This document shows, piece by piece, positions 25,132-33,724 of a stretch of 64,000 bases of DNA (its first letter is position 1; every line of letters begins with the position of its first letter). The notes under the pieces were generated by a model. That model did not search any database. It had not been told where the DNA came from and saw only the letters and a program-made list of their open reading frames with translations. The stretch lies in assembly GCA_037046735.1 (NCBI GenBank), contig JBAOHC010000022.1:1-64000 (forward strand), in the 5' to 3' direction. This stretch comes from JADKAV01 sp037046735 (GTDB lineage: Bacteria > Actinomycetota > Actinomycetes > S36-B12 > UBA10799). A program made the position numbers and the translations under genes.

Positions 25132-25670
25132 TCCTGGCCATGGATACCGCCACGTCGCACTGCACAGTGGCCTTCGGGGACCGATCGGCCGGCGTGGTGG
25201 CCCCCACCGGGCATGCCGAGCACCTGGCCGACCTCATCAGGCAGGTCGTGCCCGATCTTGGCGCGGTGACAGCCATCGTGACCGGAGTGGGCCCCGGGCC
25301 GTACACCGGCCTGCGGGTCGGGGTGGTCACCGCGGTGACCATGGCCAACGCGCTGGGTGTGCCCGTCCACGGCGTGTGTTCGCTGGACGGGCTCGGGTGG
25401 CGGCTACGCGACGGCGTCGTCGTGACCGATGCGCGCCGGCGGGAGGTGTTCGCCGCCCGTTACGTCAACGGGGTGCGCGTCGACGGTCCGATCGTCGTGT
25501 CGCCAGCACATCTGCCCTGGTCCGGGCCGGTGGTGGGGCCGGCGGTGGAACGCTATCGGGACCTGGGGGAGTACGCGCAACTCGACGCCGCCGACCTGCT
25601 GTGCGTACCGGCAGACCTGCCGGCTCGGCCCTGGTACTTGCGTGAGCCCGACGCGAAACCACTCGCGTGA
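25128..25670 (+). CDS. tsaB: tRNA t6A biosynthesis protein TsaB
   Basis: 180 residues from GTG 25128 (GTGA overlap with tsaE). It is an inactive ASKHA-fold partner of TsaD. ILAMDTATSHCTVAFGD is the phosphate-1 region, and VTGVGPGPYTGLRVGVVTA is the TsaB signature. It is shorter than the E. coli protein (231 residues), with a reduced second lobe, common in actinobacteria. The next gene, rimI, overlaps by four bases. Confidence 0.92.
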   Translation: MILAMDTATSHCTVAFGDRSAGVVAPTGHAEHLADLIRQVVPDLGAVTAIVTGVGPGPYTGLRVGVVTAVTMANALGVPVHGVCSLDGLGWRLRDGVVVTDARRREVFAARYVNGVRVDGPIVVSPAHLPWSGPVVGPAVERYRDLGEYAQLDAADLLCVPADLPARPWYLREPDAKPLA

Positions 25671-26101
25671 GTACGGCCGGGATCCGCCCCATGAAGTGGT
25701 GGGACATCGCGCCGGTCGCGATGATCGATGCCGAGGTGTTCGGACCGACGGCGTGGTCGCCGGAGGCATTCTGGTCCGAGCTCGCCCGCGACGACCGGTA
25801 CTACGTCGTGGTCGAGGATCCACCGCAGGGCTATGCGGGGCTGTGGTTGAACCCCCCAGATGCCGACGTGCAGACCATCGCGGTAGCACCGGCGGCCCGC
25901 GGGCGCGGTCTTGGGGGTCTACTGCTGGCACATCTGCTGGAATACGCCCGGGGCCAGCACTGCCGCCGGCTGAGCCTCGAGGTGAAGGCTGGCAACCCCG
26001 CCCAGCAGTTGTACGAGAAGTTCGGCTTCACCGTCGTCCGGGTCCGACCGCGGTACTACCCGGACTTCACTGACGCCCACGTGATGGGGTTGGACTTATG
26101 A
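25667..26101 (+). CDS. rimI: Ribosomal-protein S18-alanine N-acetyltransferase RimI
   Basis: 144-residue GNAT acetyltransferase from GTG 25667. The acetyl-CoA loop is VQTIAVAPAARGRGLGGLLL, and the C-terminal motif is NPAQQLYEKFGFTVVRVRPR. It acetylates the N-terminal alanine of S18; mycobacterial RimI is reported to act more broadly. Position between tsaB and tsaD is conserved, and both junctions overlap by ATGA/GTGA. Confidence 0.92.
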   Translation: MSTAGIRPMKWWDIAPVAMIDAEVFGPTAWSPEAFWSELARDDRYYVVVEDPPQGYAGLWLNPPDADVQTIAVAPAARGRGLGGLLLAHLLEYARGQHCRRLSLEVKAGNPAQQLYEKFGFTVVRVRPRYYPDFTDAHVMGLDL

Positions 26102-27120
26102 GTCCGCTGGTCCTGGGGATCGAATCGTCGTGTGACGAGACCGGGGTGGGGATCGTGTCGGGGACAACCCTGCTGGCCGATGCGGTGGCCAGCAGCGTCC
26201 CCGAACAGGTGCGCTTCGGCGGTGTGGTGCCCGAGGTGGCCAGTCGCGCCCACGTCGAAGCCATGGTGCCGACGCTGCAGCGGGCGTGCTCAGATGCCGG
26301 GGTGACCTTGCGCGATGTCGATGCCGTGGCCGTCACGGCAGGTCCCGGCCTGACCGGGGCGCTGGTCGTGGGCGTGGCGGCCGCCAAAGCGCTGGCACTG
26401 GCCCTCGACAAGCCGCTGTACGGCGTCAACCACCTCAGCGCCCATGTGGCTGTCGACCAGTTGCAGCACGGGCCGCTGCCGACCGACTGTGTGGCACTGC
26501 TGGCCTCCGGCGGTCATTCCTCGATCCTGCGCGTGACCGACGTGACCGCCGACGTGCAACCACTCGGTGCGACCATCGACGATGCGGCCGGTGAAGCCTT
26601 CGACAAGGTCGCGCGCATGCTGGGGCTCGGCTTCCCAGGTGGCCCGGCCATCGATGCGGCCGCTCGTGCCGGCGACCCGGCTGCGATCGCCTTCCCCCGT
26701 GGGCTGACCGGCCCCCGCGACGCCGTCTACGATTACTCCTTCTCCGGGCTGAAGACCGCTGTCAAGCGCTGGCTGGCGGCCAATCCGCAGGCCAGTGTGC
26801 CCGATGTGGCCGCCTCCTTCCAGGAGGCCGTGGCCGACGTACTGAGCGCGAAGGCTGTGGCGGCCTGCCGCGACCTCGGCGTGGACACGCTGGTGCTGGG
26901 CGGGGGCGTCGCCGCCAATTCCCGGCTACGCGCGCTCACCGGGCAGCGCTGTGCACACGCCGGGATACGCCTGCGCATCCCGCGGCCGGCGCTGTGCACC
27001 GACAACGGGGCGATGGTCGCGGCGCTCGGAGCCGAGATGGTGGCCAGGGGCCGCGCCCCGTCCGGCTGGCTGCTGGGCGCGGACTCGTCGCTACCGGTGG
27101 TCGAGCCGCTCGTGCCGTGA
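26098..27120 (+). CDS. tsaD: tRNA N6-threonylcarbamoyladenosine transferase TsaD
   Basis: 340 residues from ATG 26098. It is the catalytic subunit of t6A formation. The motifs are LVLGIESSCDETGVGIV, the metal-binding NHLSAHVAVD (His113 and His117), ALLASGGHSSIL, TIDDAAGEAFDKVARMLGLG and GGGVAANSRLR. The length is normal. It is the last gene of the alr-tsaD run. Confidence 0.96.
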   Translation: MSPLVLGIESSCDETGVGIVSGTTLLADAVASSVPEQVRFGGVVPEVASRAHVEAMVPTLQRACSDAGVTLRDVDAVAVTAGPGLTGALVVGVAAAKALALALDKPLYGVNHLSAHVAVDQLQHGPLPTDCVALLASGGHSSILRVTDVTADVQPLGATIDDAAGEAFDKVARMLGLGFPGGPAIDAAARAGDPAAIAFPRGLTGPRDAVYDYSFSGLKTAVKRWLAANPQASVPDVAASFQEAVADVLSAKAVAACRDLGVDTLVLGGGVAANSRLRALTGQRCAHAGIRLRIPRPALCTDNGAMVAALGAEMVARGRAPSGWLLGADSSLPVVEPLVP

Positions 27121-27135
27121 GCGAGAATTACAGAC

Positions 27136-27498
27136 GTGAGCTTCGTCTATAACCTTCTTGTCATCCTGCACTTCCTCGGCCTCGCGTCCCTGATCGGTGG
27201 TTTCCTCGTGCAGATCCGCACGTCGCCGCGGGTGGTGAACATGGCCATGGTGCACGGTGCCCTCACCCAGCTGGTGACCGGCGTGCTGCTCGTGGGGCTG
27301 CGCTACCCGCTGCACAATGCCGATCCCGAGGAGTGGGGCCTGCCCGACAACGCCAAGATCGGCGTGAAGTTCGTGATCCTGCTGGTCGTCCTGGGCCTGG
27401 TCCTGGCCAACCGGAAGAAGGAGTCCATCTCCAACGCCGTGTGGGCGGCGATCGGTGTGCTGTCGATCGCGAACGTCGCCATCGCCGTGCTGTGGTGA
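27136..27498 (+). CDS. Conserved small membrane protein
   Basis: 120 residues from GTG 27136, 15 nt after tsaD. There are four predicted transmembrane helices (LLVILHFLGLASLIGGFLV, LVTGVLLVGL, FVILLVVLGLVLA, AAIGVLSIANVAIAVLW) and a short loop HNADPEEWGLPDN. It resembles small four-helix membrane proteins annotated only as hypothetical in actinobacteria. It is probably read through from tsaD. Confidence 0.75.
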   Translation: MSFVYNLLVILHFLGLASLIGGFLVQIRTSPRVVNMAMVHGALTQLVTGVLLVGLRYPLHNADPEEWGLPDNAKIGVKFVILLVVLGLVLANRKKESISNAVWAAIGVLSIANVAIAVLW

Positions 27499-27504
27499 GC
27501 CCAG

Positions 27505-27642
27505 TCACGCGGCGTTGACCGTCGTCAGGACAATCACCGCAGGGTGACGCGGCAGGGCTCGTACCTGCCGGGTGACCTCGACCCCGTTCCGGACGGGCAT
27601 GTGGATATCCATGAGTACTACATCAGGTCCCACGCTGCTGGC
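27505..27642 (-). pseudogene. Fragment of a response-regulator receiver domain
   Basis: The minus strand from an in-frame TAG (27643-27645) reads GPDVVLMDIHMPVRNGVEVT, then RALPRHPAVIVLTTVNA and a stop. This is the phosphoacceptor strand (Asp in LMDIHMP) and the following strand with the conserved Thr of a NarL-type receiver. The first strand, the last receiver helices and the whole DNA-binding domain are missing. It is a relic of about 45 codons. Confidence 0.6.
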
Positions 27643-27645
27643 CTA

Positions 27646-28014
27646 GCGCACCTCGGAGGCCGTCGGCCGCGCCTGCCAGGGCCTTGATCCCGACTACTAC
27701 GGGCGAGGAGGGCTGCAAGGAGGTGGCCTGCGAGGCGAGTATCACGCCCGGCACCGCTTCCTGCAACGACTGCTTCACAATGGCTCGTTGGGCGGTCTCG
27801 GGTTGTTCCCGCGCTGTGTGGGGGTGCCTTGAGCGGCGACCGCAGGACGCACGTTCTCGGGTTGTCCCCAGGGCTGTGGGATCGGGCGCACGGAAATGTC
27901 AGACCCTGCTCGTAGGTTTGTGATGTCACCGTGGTGGTGGCCATCAGCTCGTGGAGCGACGTCGCAGGGGGTGTCCCCTGGTTCGACACGGATCGCGGTT
28001 GGAGGTGACGGCCG
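27646..28014. other. Gene-free stretch
   Basis: I see no gene, RNA or terminator. Two loose copies of TCTCGGGTTGTCCC / TCTCGGGTTGTTCC (about 27800 and 27857) followed by GCTGTG form a short repeat of unknown meaning. The region may be remains of whatever the receiver fragment belonged to. Confidence 0.4.
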
Positions 28015-29226
28015 ATGGGCTTCTTTGAGGTGCCGGCCTCGGCGTTGCGGCGTGCGAGGTTGGCTGAGGAGTTGCCGGTGGAGACCCCGGCGGTGTTCGA
28101 GCAGTTGTCCGGGCAGGTGTTGGCGCTGCCCGATCCGGGGGAGTTGACCGCCGAGCAGCGCCTGGGCGCGGTGCAGGCCGCGGCCCGTCTGCAGACGATG
28201 CTGGAGGCCTACCAGACCCAGGTGGCCGGGGTGTGTGACACCGCGCAGGACTCCCGGGTGTTCGCCGCGGGGACGACGGGGTCGATGGTGGCGGCGTTGA
28301 CCGGGCAGAACCGGGCGGTGGGCTCGGCGATCGTCGGTCGGGCCCGGGACCTGCGGGACAAGCCGCACGTCGCGGACGCCTACCGGGCGGGGGAGATCAC
28401 GGGTCGGCATGTGCAGCTGTTGTGCCGGGCGGCGGGCAGTCTGCCGCGTTTTCCGGTGTTGGAGGCGGACCTGGTCGCCGCGGCGGCAGTGATCGAACCC
28501 GCGGTGCTGGCCCAGGTGCTGGCGGTGTTGGTTGCCCAGGACCGCCCGGAGGCCCCGGATGAGGATTATCGGGCGGCGCGGGCCAAACGGGGCCTGCACA
28601 TCTCGGATCTGGGTAACGGGTTGTACCGCGTGGATGGGCATTTGGATCAGGTGGCCGGTGCGCGGCTGCGTGATGCCCTGGCCTGCTTCACCGACCCGCC
28701 TGCTGTTGGTGATGACCGCACGCCGAGCCAGCGGCTGGCCGATGCGTTGGATGATCTGGTCAGTGCGGCGCAGGCGAACACGAAACCGTTGGGGGTGTCG
28801 GGGGTGACGGTGCTGGTCGACGCCGAACAGCTGCCGGAGGGTCACGGGGCGCGGCTGGAGGACGGCACCCTGCTGGGCCCGGACAGTTTCGGACTGCTGG
28901 CTTGTTCGGCGGTGGTGTCGGTGATCCTCGGGGTGCGCCGGGAGGGCTCCTTCGTACCGCTTGCTCTCGGGCGTGCGCAGCGCCGGGCCAGTCACGCGCA
29001 GTGGGCGGCGCTGACCGCGCGGGATCGGGGGTGTGTGCGCTGCGGGCGGGCGGCCCGCGGCTGTCATGCCCACCACATCGTGGCGTGGGCCGCGGGTGGG
29101 CGCACCGATGTCGATGCGATGTGTCTGCTGTGCCCACGGTGTCACCAGGACCTGCACAACGGCCGGTTCACCATCGAGATGGTCAACGGGATCCCGCAAT
29201 GTCAGCCCGTGCGGCGAAGAACCTGA
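28015..29226 (+). CDS. DUF222 / HNH endonuclease-domain protein (13E12 repeat family)
   Basis: 403 residues. The N-terminal 300 residues are the DUF222 helical region (LPDPGELTAEQRLGAVQAAA, DKPHVADAYRAGEITGRHVQ). The C-terminal HNH nuclease fold shows CVRCGRAARGCHAHHIVAWA, the second Cys pair in CLLCPRCHQDLHNGRF and the catalytic His-Asn arrangement. This family occurs in multiple copies in many actinobacteria and is often linked to mobile DNA. No intein or intron host is visible here. GGAGGTGACG lies upstream of the ATG. Confidence 0.85.
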   Translation: MGFFEVPASALRRARLAEELPVETPAVFEQLSGQVLALPDPGELTAEQRLGAVQAAARLQTMLEAYQTQVAGVCDTAQDSRVFAAGTTGSMVAALTGQNRAVGSAIVGRARDLRDKPHVADAYRAGEITGRHVQLLCRAAGSLPRFPVLEADLVAAAAVIEPAVLAQVLAVLVAQDRPEAPDEDYRAARAKRGLHISDLGNGLYRVDGHLDQVAGARLRDALACFTDPPAVGDDRTPSQRLADALDDLVSAAQANTKPLGVSGVTVLVDAEQLPEGHGARLEDGTLLGPDSFGLLACSAVVSVILGVRREGSFVPLALGRAQRRASHAQWAALTARDRGCVRCGRAARGCHAHHIVAWAAGGRTDVDAMCLLCPRCHQDLHNGRFTIEMVNGIPQCQPVRRRT

Positions 29227-29310
29227 GCCGGCCCGCCCGGGCCGGCCAGACGCCCAGCGTCAGCACCACAACCACCAGTCACCAGCAGGATGAGTGGCGC
29301 CCCCGGTGAC

Positions 29311-29333
29311 GCCCATTCCGACCGGGAATGGGC
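29311..29333 (+). terminator. Hairpin after the HNH gene
   Basis: A perfect 9-bp stem, GCCCATTCC / GGAATGGGC, with the 5-nt loop GACCG. No T run follows. The right arm runs into the dispersed repeat at 29327. Confidence 0.5.
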
Positions 29334-29375
29334 GGAAGGTGCGATTTCGCGCGGCGTGTCGCAGCAACATCTGCC
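29327..29375 (+). repeat. Dispersed intergenic palindromic repeat A, copy 1
   Basis: The core TGCGATTTCGCGCGGCGTGT then CGCA has ends TGCGA/TCGCA that pair. It is closely similar to 48213-48264 (opposite strand) and 57781-57829, all in intergenic DNA. Confidence 0.75.
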
Positions 29376-29512
29376 GAATCGCCCACAGGGGGGATCGGTC
29401 GGCCTGCTGCGTGCACACCGACCCGCTACACCGTGTGAGCCTCCGGCGAATCCGGAGGGTTCAGACCATGGACACACCCCTAATGGCGAAGAGCCCCTTT
29501 TGGGGGCGCTGT

Positions 29513-30589
29513 TCACGTCCGCGCCACCGGGACGCCGACCCACGCTCGCGCCACCCGCTGTGGGCCCATCCGAGCCAGGACCACGACCCCGTCGCCGCCC
29601 TCCCGCACGCCCAGGCGGGGTGCCGGGCGAAATCCCCGCGCCCACACCGTGGCTGTCTGCAGGCCGAGCCGCCGACAGGCCTGGGCTACCCCTTTGATGG
29701 GGACCTCCTGCAGTACGCGCATAGCGCGACCCAGCCAGGGTGCGGGGGCCTGTTGGCAGGTGACGAACGCCAACTGGGGATCGATCAGTGCACCGACGTT
29801 GCTCACCAGACCTGCCCGCACGATGGCCGGGTCCGGGTCGAGCAGGTAATCGCCCACCGGCTCTATGCGCACCGCCGCTGCGGGGCCGGCCACCTCGTGC
29901 CAGGTGTCCTTGTGCAGGATGCTTGCGCGGCGGTCGAGCTGGTTGCGCGGTGGGAACCACACCGTGGCATCCACCAGCGAGCGGTTGATCGACGAGCAGT
30001 GCCACTCGGCATCGGATGGGATCTCCTGCAGCCCCGGTCCGACCCGGGCGAGGCTGGCATGAGCCAGCACCCAGTCGAAGGGTGGGCTCCACTGCATCGG
30101 GTCGTAGGTCCGGATGGCCTGGCCGCTCACATGTCGATGGGCCTTGCGGCGGGCTGGGTCGACGTACAGCGGCAGGTCGGGCAGGGCCACCTCAGTGGCG
30201 TCGGCCACGATCACCTCGATCCCATTGGCCCGCGCGATCGCAGCCGTCTGCGGGTCCCGTTCGTAGGCCAGCACCTGCAGGCCGGCCTGTTGGAAAGCCC
30301 AGGCGTCCACCCCGATCCCGCAGCCTGCGTCGATGATCGCGTCGGTTGTGAGCGCGAGACGCTGCGCCCGCCGGGTCGCCACCGGGATGGGCGTGGCCTG
30401 CTGGATGCCCTCGGCCGTCACCAGGGGCAACGGGTAGTTCAGGGGTTTGTGCCGGGCCTGCGTCAGCGCTGCCGTGACCTGCTCGACGCGCAGCCCCGGG
30501 AACTGGCGTCGGGCTTGCAGCGGGTCGGTGCCACGCAGGGCTTCGATCGTTGTCTGGCCCTCGGCACTGGCCAGCCACTCGATCGTCAT
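29513..30589 (-). CDS. Class I SAM-dependent methyltransferase with THUMP-like C-terminus
   Basis: 358 residues from ATG 30589; longer upstream starts give low-complexity sequence. Motif I is IIDAGCGIGVDAWAF (about residue 84), the acidic loop is VLAYERDPQTAAIARANGIE, and VADATEVALPDLPLYVDPAR follows as motifs II/III. The tail (ATVWARGFRPAPRLG) fits the actinobacterial THUMP-like methyltransferase family. The substrate is unknown, with RNA plausible. It diverges from the DUF5701 gene (83 nt apart). Confidence 0.75.
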   Translation of the reverse strand: MTIEWLASAEGQTTIEALRGTDPLQARRQFPGLRVEQVTAALTQARHKPLNYPLPLVTAEGIQQATPIPVATRRAQRLALTTDAIIDAGCGIGVDAWAFQQAGLQVLAYERDPQTAAIARANGIEVIVADATEVALPDLPLYVDPARRKAHRHVSGQAIRTYDPMQWSPPFDWVLAHASLARVGPGLQEIPSDAEWHCSSINRSLVDATVWFPPRNQLDRRASILHKDTWHEVAGPAAAVRIEPVGDYLLDPDPAIVRAGLVSNVGALIDPQLAFVTCQQAPAPWLGRAMRVLQEVPIKGVAQACRRLGLQTATVWARGFRPAPRLGVREGGDGVVVLARMGPQRVARAWVGVPVART

Positions 30590-30671
30590 GGGATGAATCC
30601 TGCCGGACGCCGCTGGAATACTTGCCTGCCCCGCACGGAATACCCGACCTCCCCCACACGTTCCCGATCCT

Positions 30672-31226
30672 GTGCGCATTGCAGACCAAGCAGCCAAGTA
30701 CGAGCAGTTGGGCTTTGATCTCGATGGCGTGGATCTGCCCGCCGGGGACGGACTGCTCGTTCTGCCGCACAGGCTGGTCCCCGTTCAGGAGCTGATCGTG
30801 CGGCTGACCTTGCCCGGTGCCACCAAGCCCGGCCTCTTCGATGTCAACTTTGAGGATCCGGAGCGGTACCGGCCGGCCCACCGCGACGTCCCCGATGGCC
30901 CCTACCTGGTCAGCGGCTTTGAACCCGGCCTGCAGTACCGCAACCTTCCACCGCGTGATGCGGTCGTCAGTGTCCAGAGCCGCGGACGCTGGCCAGCCAC
31001 CATGGAGGAAGGGCTGGCGGCCTTTGTGCAGGACCCAGCCGTTCTGCAGCGCAATGCCTGCTACTCGCTGGCCGGGTCGACCCGCGGTGACAAGCGGGTG
31101 CCCGCTCTGTGGATCAGCGCTGGGGCGCCCAAGCTCGGGTGGTGCTTCGCCGGGGCGCCGCACACCTGGTTGGGGCTGGCCTCGGTAGCGAGCCGCTCAC
31201 GTGCCGGTATCGTGAGCCACGGTTAG
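30672..31226 (+). CDS. DUF5701 family protein
   Basis: 184 residues from GTG 30672. The conserved block EEGLAAFVQDPAVLQRNACY-SLAGSTRGDKRVPALWISAG-APKLGWCFAGAPHTWLG matches my memory of DUF5701, an uncharacterised actinobacterial family. No signal peptide or membrane helix. The stop lies next to the CIRCE elements of groES, so heat-shock regulation starts downstream of it. Confidence 0.75.
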   Translation: MRIADQAAKYEQLGFDLDGVDLPAGDGLLVLPHRLVPVQELIVRLTLPGATKPGLFDVNFEDPERYRPAHRDVPDGPYLVSGFEPGLQYRNLPPRDAVVSVQSRGRWPATMEEGLAAFVQDPAVLQRNACYSLAGSTRGDKRVPALWISAGAPKLGWCFAGAPHTWLGLASVASRSRAGIVSHG

Positions 31227-31249
31227 CACTCTGTTGACGACAGTGCTAA
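31223..31249. promoter_or_regulatory. CIRCE operator 1 (HrcA), one mismatch
   Basis: TTAGCACTC, nine bases, CAGTGCTAA. The last arm differs from consensus GAGTGCTAA at the first base. It lies 148 nt upstream of groES. Confidence 0.9.
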
Positions 31250-31266
31250 CTCGGGTTAATGTCGAG

Positions 31267-31293
31267 TTAGCACTCTCCCGCTGAGAGTGCTAA
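31267..31293. promoter_or_regulatory. CIRCE operator 2 (HrcA), perfect
   Basis: TTAGCACTC, nine bases, GAGTGCTAA, an exact match to the HrcA operator. It is centred 44 bp from CIRCE 1, about four helical turns, which would allow cooperative repression of groES-groEL. Confidence 0.95.
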
Positions 31294-31396
31294 ACCGGTC
31301 CGAGAGCCGCATCGGGGACCGCGACGCTTTGATGTGGCACCTAGGACCCAAGTAGCACAGAGTCCGTTTAACAACCCAACAAAGGGGAGGTAGACC

Positions 31397-31696
31397 GTGT
31401 CGGTCGCCATTAAGCCGCTTGAGGATCGCATCCTCGTGCAGCAGCTCGACGCAGAGCAGACCACCGCATCCGGGCTGGTCATTCCTGACACAGCCAAGGA
31501 GAAGCCCCAAGAGGGCAAGGTTCTGGCCGTGGGCCCGGGCCGCTTCGACGAGGACGGCGAGAAGCGCATTCCGATGGACATCAGCGTCGGCGATGTCGTC
31601 GTGTACTCCAAGTACGGAGGCACCGAGATCAAGTTCGAGGGCGAGGACTACCTGATCCTGTCCGCCCGCGACGTGCTGGCAGTTGTCGAGAAGTAG
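31397..31696 (+). CDS. groES: Co-chaperonin GroES
   Basis: 99 residues from GTG 31397, preceded by AAAGGGGAGG. It is the lid of the GroEL chamber. IKPLEDRILVQQLDAEQTTA, the mobile loop SGLVIPDTAKEKPQEG and DVVVYSKYGGTEIKFEGEDY are all canonical. It is controlled by two CIRCE operators. It is followed by a strong hairpin and then a damaged groEL. Confidence 0.97.
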   Translation: MSVAIKPLEDRILVQQLDAEQTTASGLVIPDTAKEKPQEGKVLAVGPGRFDEDGEKRIPMDISVGDVVVYSKYGGTEIKFEGEDYLILSARDVLAVVEK

Positions 31697-31714
31697 TCAC
31701 AAACACCGCGTGTG

Positions 31715-31755
31715 AAGGCCCCTGGACCCCATTTGACCGGGGCGCCAGGGGCCTT
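31715..31755 (+). terminator. Stem-loop between groES and groEL
   Basis: An 11-bp perfect stem, AAGGCCCCTGG / CCAGGGGCCTT, encloses a 19-nt loop that can itself pair (ACCCC / GGGGC). There is no T run after it. It may attenuate transcription or stabilise the groES 3' end, uncoupling groES from groEL levels. Confidence 0.6.
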
Positions 31756-31780
31756 CGCATCCTCATAGCAAAGGAAACCA

Positions 31781-33413
31781 ATGGCCAAGATCGTTGAATT
31801 CGACGTCGAGGCGCGCCGGGCACTCGAGCGGGGAGTCAACACCCTCGCCGACGCGGTCCGCGTGACCATCGGCCCGCGCGGCCGCAACGTCGTGCTGGAC
31901 AAGTCCTGGGGTGCGCCCACCATCACCAATGACGGCGTGACCATCGCCCGCGAGATCGAGGTGAAGGACCCCTACGAGAACCTCGGTGTGCAGCTGGTGA
32001 AAGAGGTCGCCACCAAGACCAATGATGTCGCCGGTGACGGCACCACCACCGCGACCGTGTTGGCGCAGGCGATGGTGCGCGAAGGCATCCGCCTGGTTGT
32101 CGCTGGCGCGGCACCCATGGGTGTGAAGCGGGGCATCGACATCGCCACCGCACAGGTGTCGGCATTCCTGTCCGACTCCGCGCGACCCGTCGAGGGCAAG
32201 GCGGAGACCGCGCAGGTTGCCACGATCAGCGCCCAGTCCGCCGGAGATCGGCAACCTGCTCGCCGAGGCCTTCGACAAGGTCGGCGCCGACGGTGTCATC
32301 ACCGTCGAGGAGGCCTCGACCACTGAGCTGAACATGGACTTCACCGAAGGCATGCAGTTCGACAAGGGGTACATCTCGCCCTACTTCGTCACCGACACCG
32401 AGCGCATGGAAGCCGTGCTCGAGGACCCCTACATCCTGCTGGTGCAGGGCAAGGTGTCCTCGCTCGCCGAGCTGCTGCCGCTGCTCGAGAAGGTCGTGCA
32501 GACCGGCAAGCCGCTGGTGATCGTGGCCGAGGATGTCGATGGTGAGGCGCTGTCCGCGCTGGTCGTCAACAAGATCCGTGGCACCTTCAACGCCGCTGCG
32601 GTGAAGGCCCCCGCCTTCGGTGACCGGCGCAAGGCGATGCTGCAGGACATGGCGATCCTGACCGGTGGTCAGGTCGTCAGCTCCGAGTTGGGTATGAAGC
32701 TGGATCAGGTCGATCTGGACGTGCTCGGCTCCGCGCACCGTGTCGTCATCACCAAGGACGACACCACCATCGTCGATGGCAAGGGATCGGACACCGAGAT
32801 CGCCGGGCGCATCGAGCAGCTCAAGGCCGAGATTGAGGCCAGCGACTCCGACTGGGACCGCGAGAAGCTCAAGGAGCGCCTGGCCAAGCTGGTCGGCGGG
32901 GTCTGCGTGATTCACGTCGGCGCCTACACCGAGGTGGAGCTCAAGGAGAAGAAGCACCGCGTCGAGGATGCGGTCGCTGCCACCCGGGCCGCACTGGAGG
33001 AAGGCATCGTGGCTGGCGGCGGGACCGTGCTGGTGCACGCCGCTGCGGCCATCGACGATTCGACCGCTGCTGACGACGACGAGCGCGCCGGTTTCCGGAT
33101 CGTGAAGCGCGCGCTGCAGTCGCCGCTGTTCTGGATCGCCGCGAACGCCGGCGAGTCCGGTGACGTGGTCGTCTCCAAGGTGGCCGAGTTGCCGCTGGGG
33201 CAGGGCTTCAACGCCGCGACGGGGCAGTACGGCGACCTGATCGCCGACGGCGTCATCGACCCCGTCAAGGTCACCCGGTCCGCCGTCGAGCACGCCGGCT
33301 CGATCGCGGCGATGCTGCTGACCACTGAAGCGCTGGTGGTTGAGAAGCCCGAGGAGGAAGAGGACGACGACCACGGTCACGGCCACTCCCACCACCCGGG
33401 TCACACCCACTAG
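31781..33413 (+). pseudogene. groEL1: Chaperonin GroEL1, frameshifted as written
   Basis: ATG 31781 opens a typical GroEL (MAKIVEFDVEARRALERGVN, VAGDGTTTATVLAQAM ATP site). The line TAQVATISAQS breaks near 32237: the next bases lack two (or eight) nucleotides of the expected Asp-Pro-Glu codons, and EIGNLLAEAFDKVGADGVIT continues in the +1 frame to 33413. Corrected, the protein has about 544 residues. The C-terminus is DDDHGHGHSHHPGHTH, the His-rich tail of actinobacterial GroEL1 (the copy linked to groES), not the GGM tail of the essential GroEL2. A second groEL elsewhere could allow loss; a sequence error is equally possible. Confidence 0.85.
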
Positions 33414-33426
33414 ATTCGCCTCACCT

Positions 33427-33472
33427 CCACCGGCGTCGAACCCTTCCTCAGCGGGGGGTTCGGCGCCGGTGG
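33427..33472 (+). terminator. Rho-independent-type terminator of groEL
   Basis: The stem CCACCGGCG-TCGAACCC pairs with GGGTTCG-GCGCCGGTGG, with one bulge. It lies 14 nt after the groEL stop and is followed by CGTTTGG. Confidence 0.75.
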
Positions 33473-33491
33473 CGTTTGGAGGGCTTGTGGC

Positions 33492-33633
33492 CAGCCGTTC
33501 GTCTGCTGTACATCGGTTCGGCGGTCGTGGCTAGGCCGAGAGCTGACGAACGGCTGCGGCGAAGCAACGCCCAATCGCCAGTACCCGACACTCGGTTCAC
33601 CTTCCGCCGAGAGCCTCCTAGCGGAAAGTGAAC
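33492..33633. repeat. Intergenic inverted repeats, including dispersed repeat B copy 1
   Basis: The outer 12-bp inverted repeat is CAGCCGTTCGTC (33492-33503) / GACGAACGGCTG (33545-33556). Next to it, GTTCACCTTCCGC (33595-33607) pairs with GCGGAAAGTGAAC (33621-33633) around the loop CGAGAGCCTCCTA. The second structure is the same element as 48321-48377 in the opposite orientation. The 33414-33724 gap holds no gene. Confidence 0.75.
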
Positions 33634-33724
33634 GAACGAGCGCGAAACTGGCATAGCCCGCCCCGGGGCGTCCATTGCACCGCCCAACCGGCCATGACCC
33701 GTCCCCAACCTCGACAATGACCGG

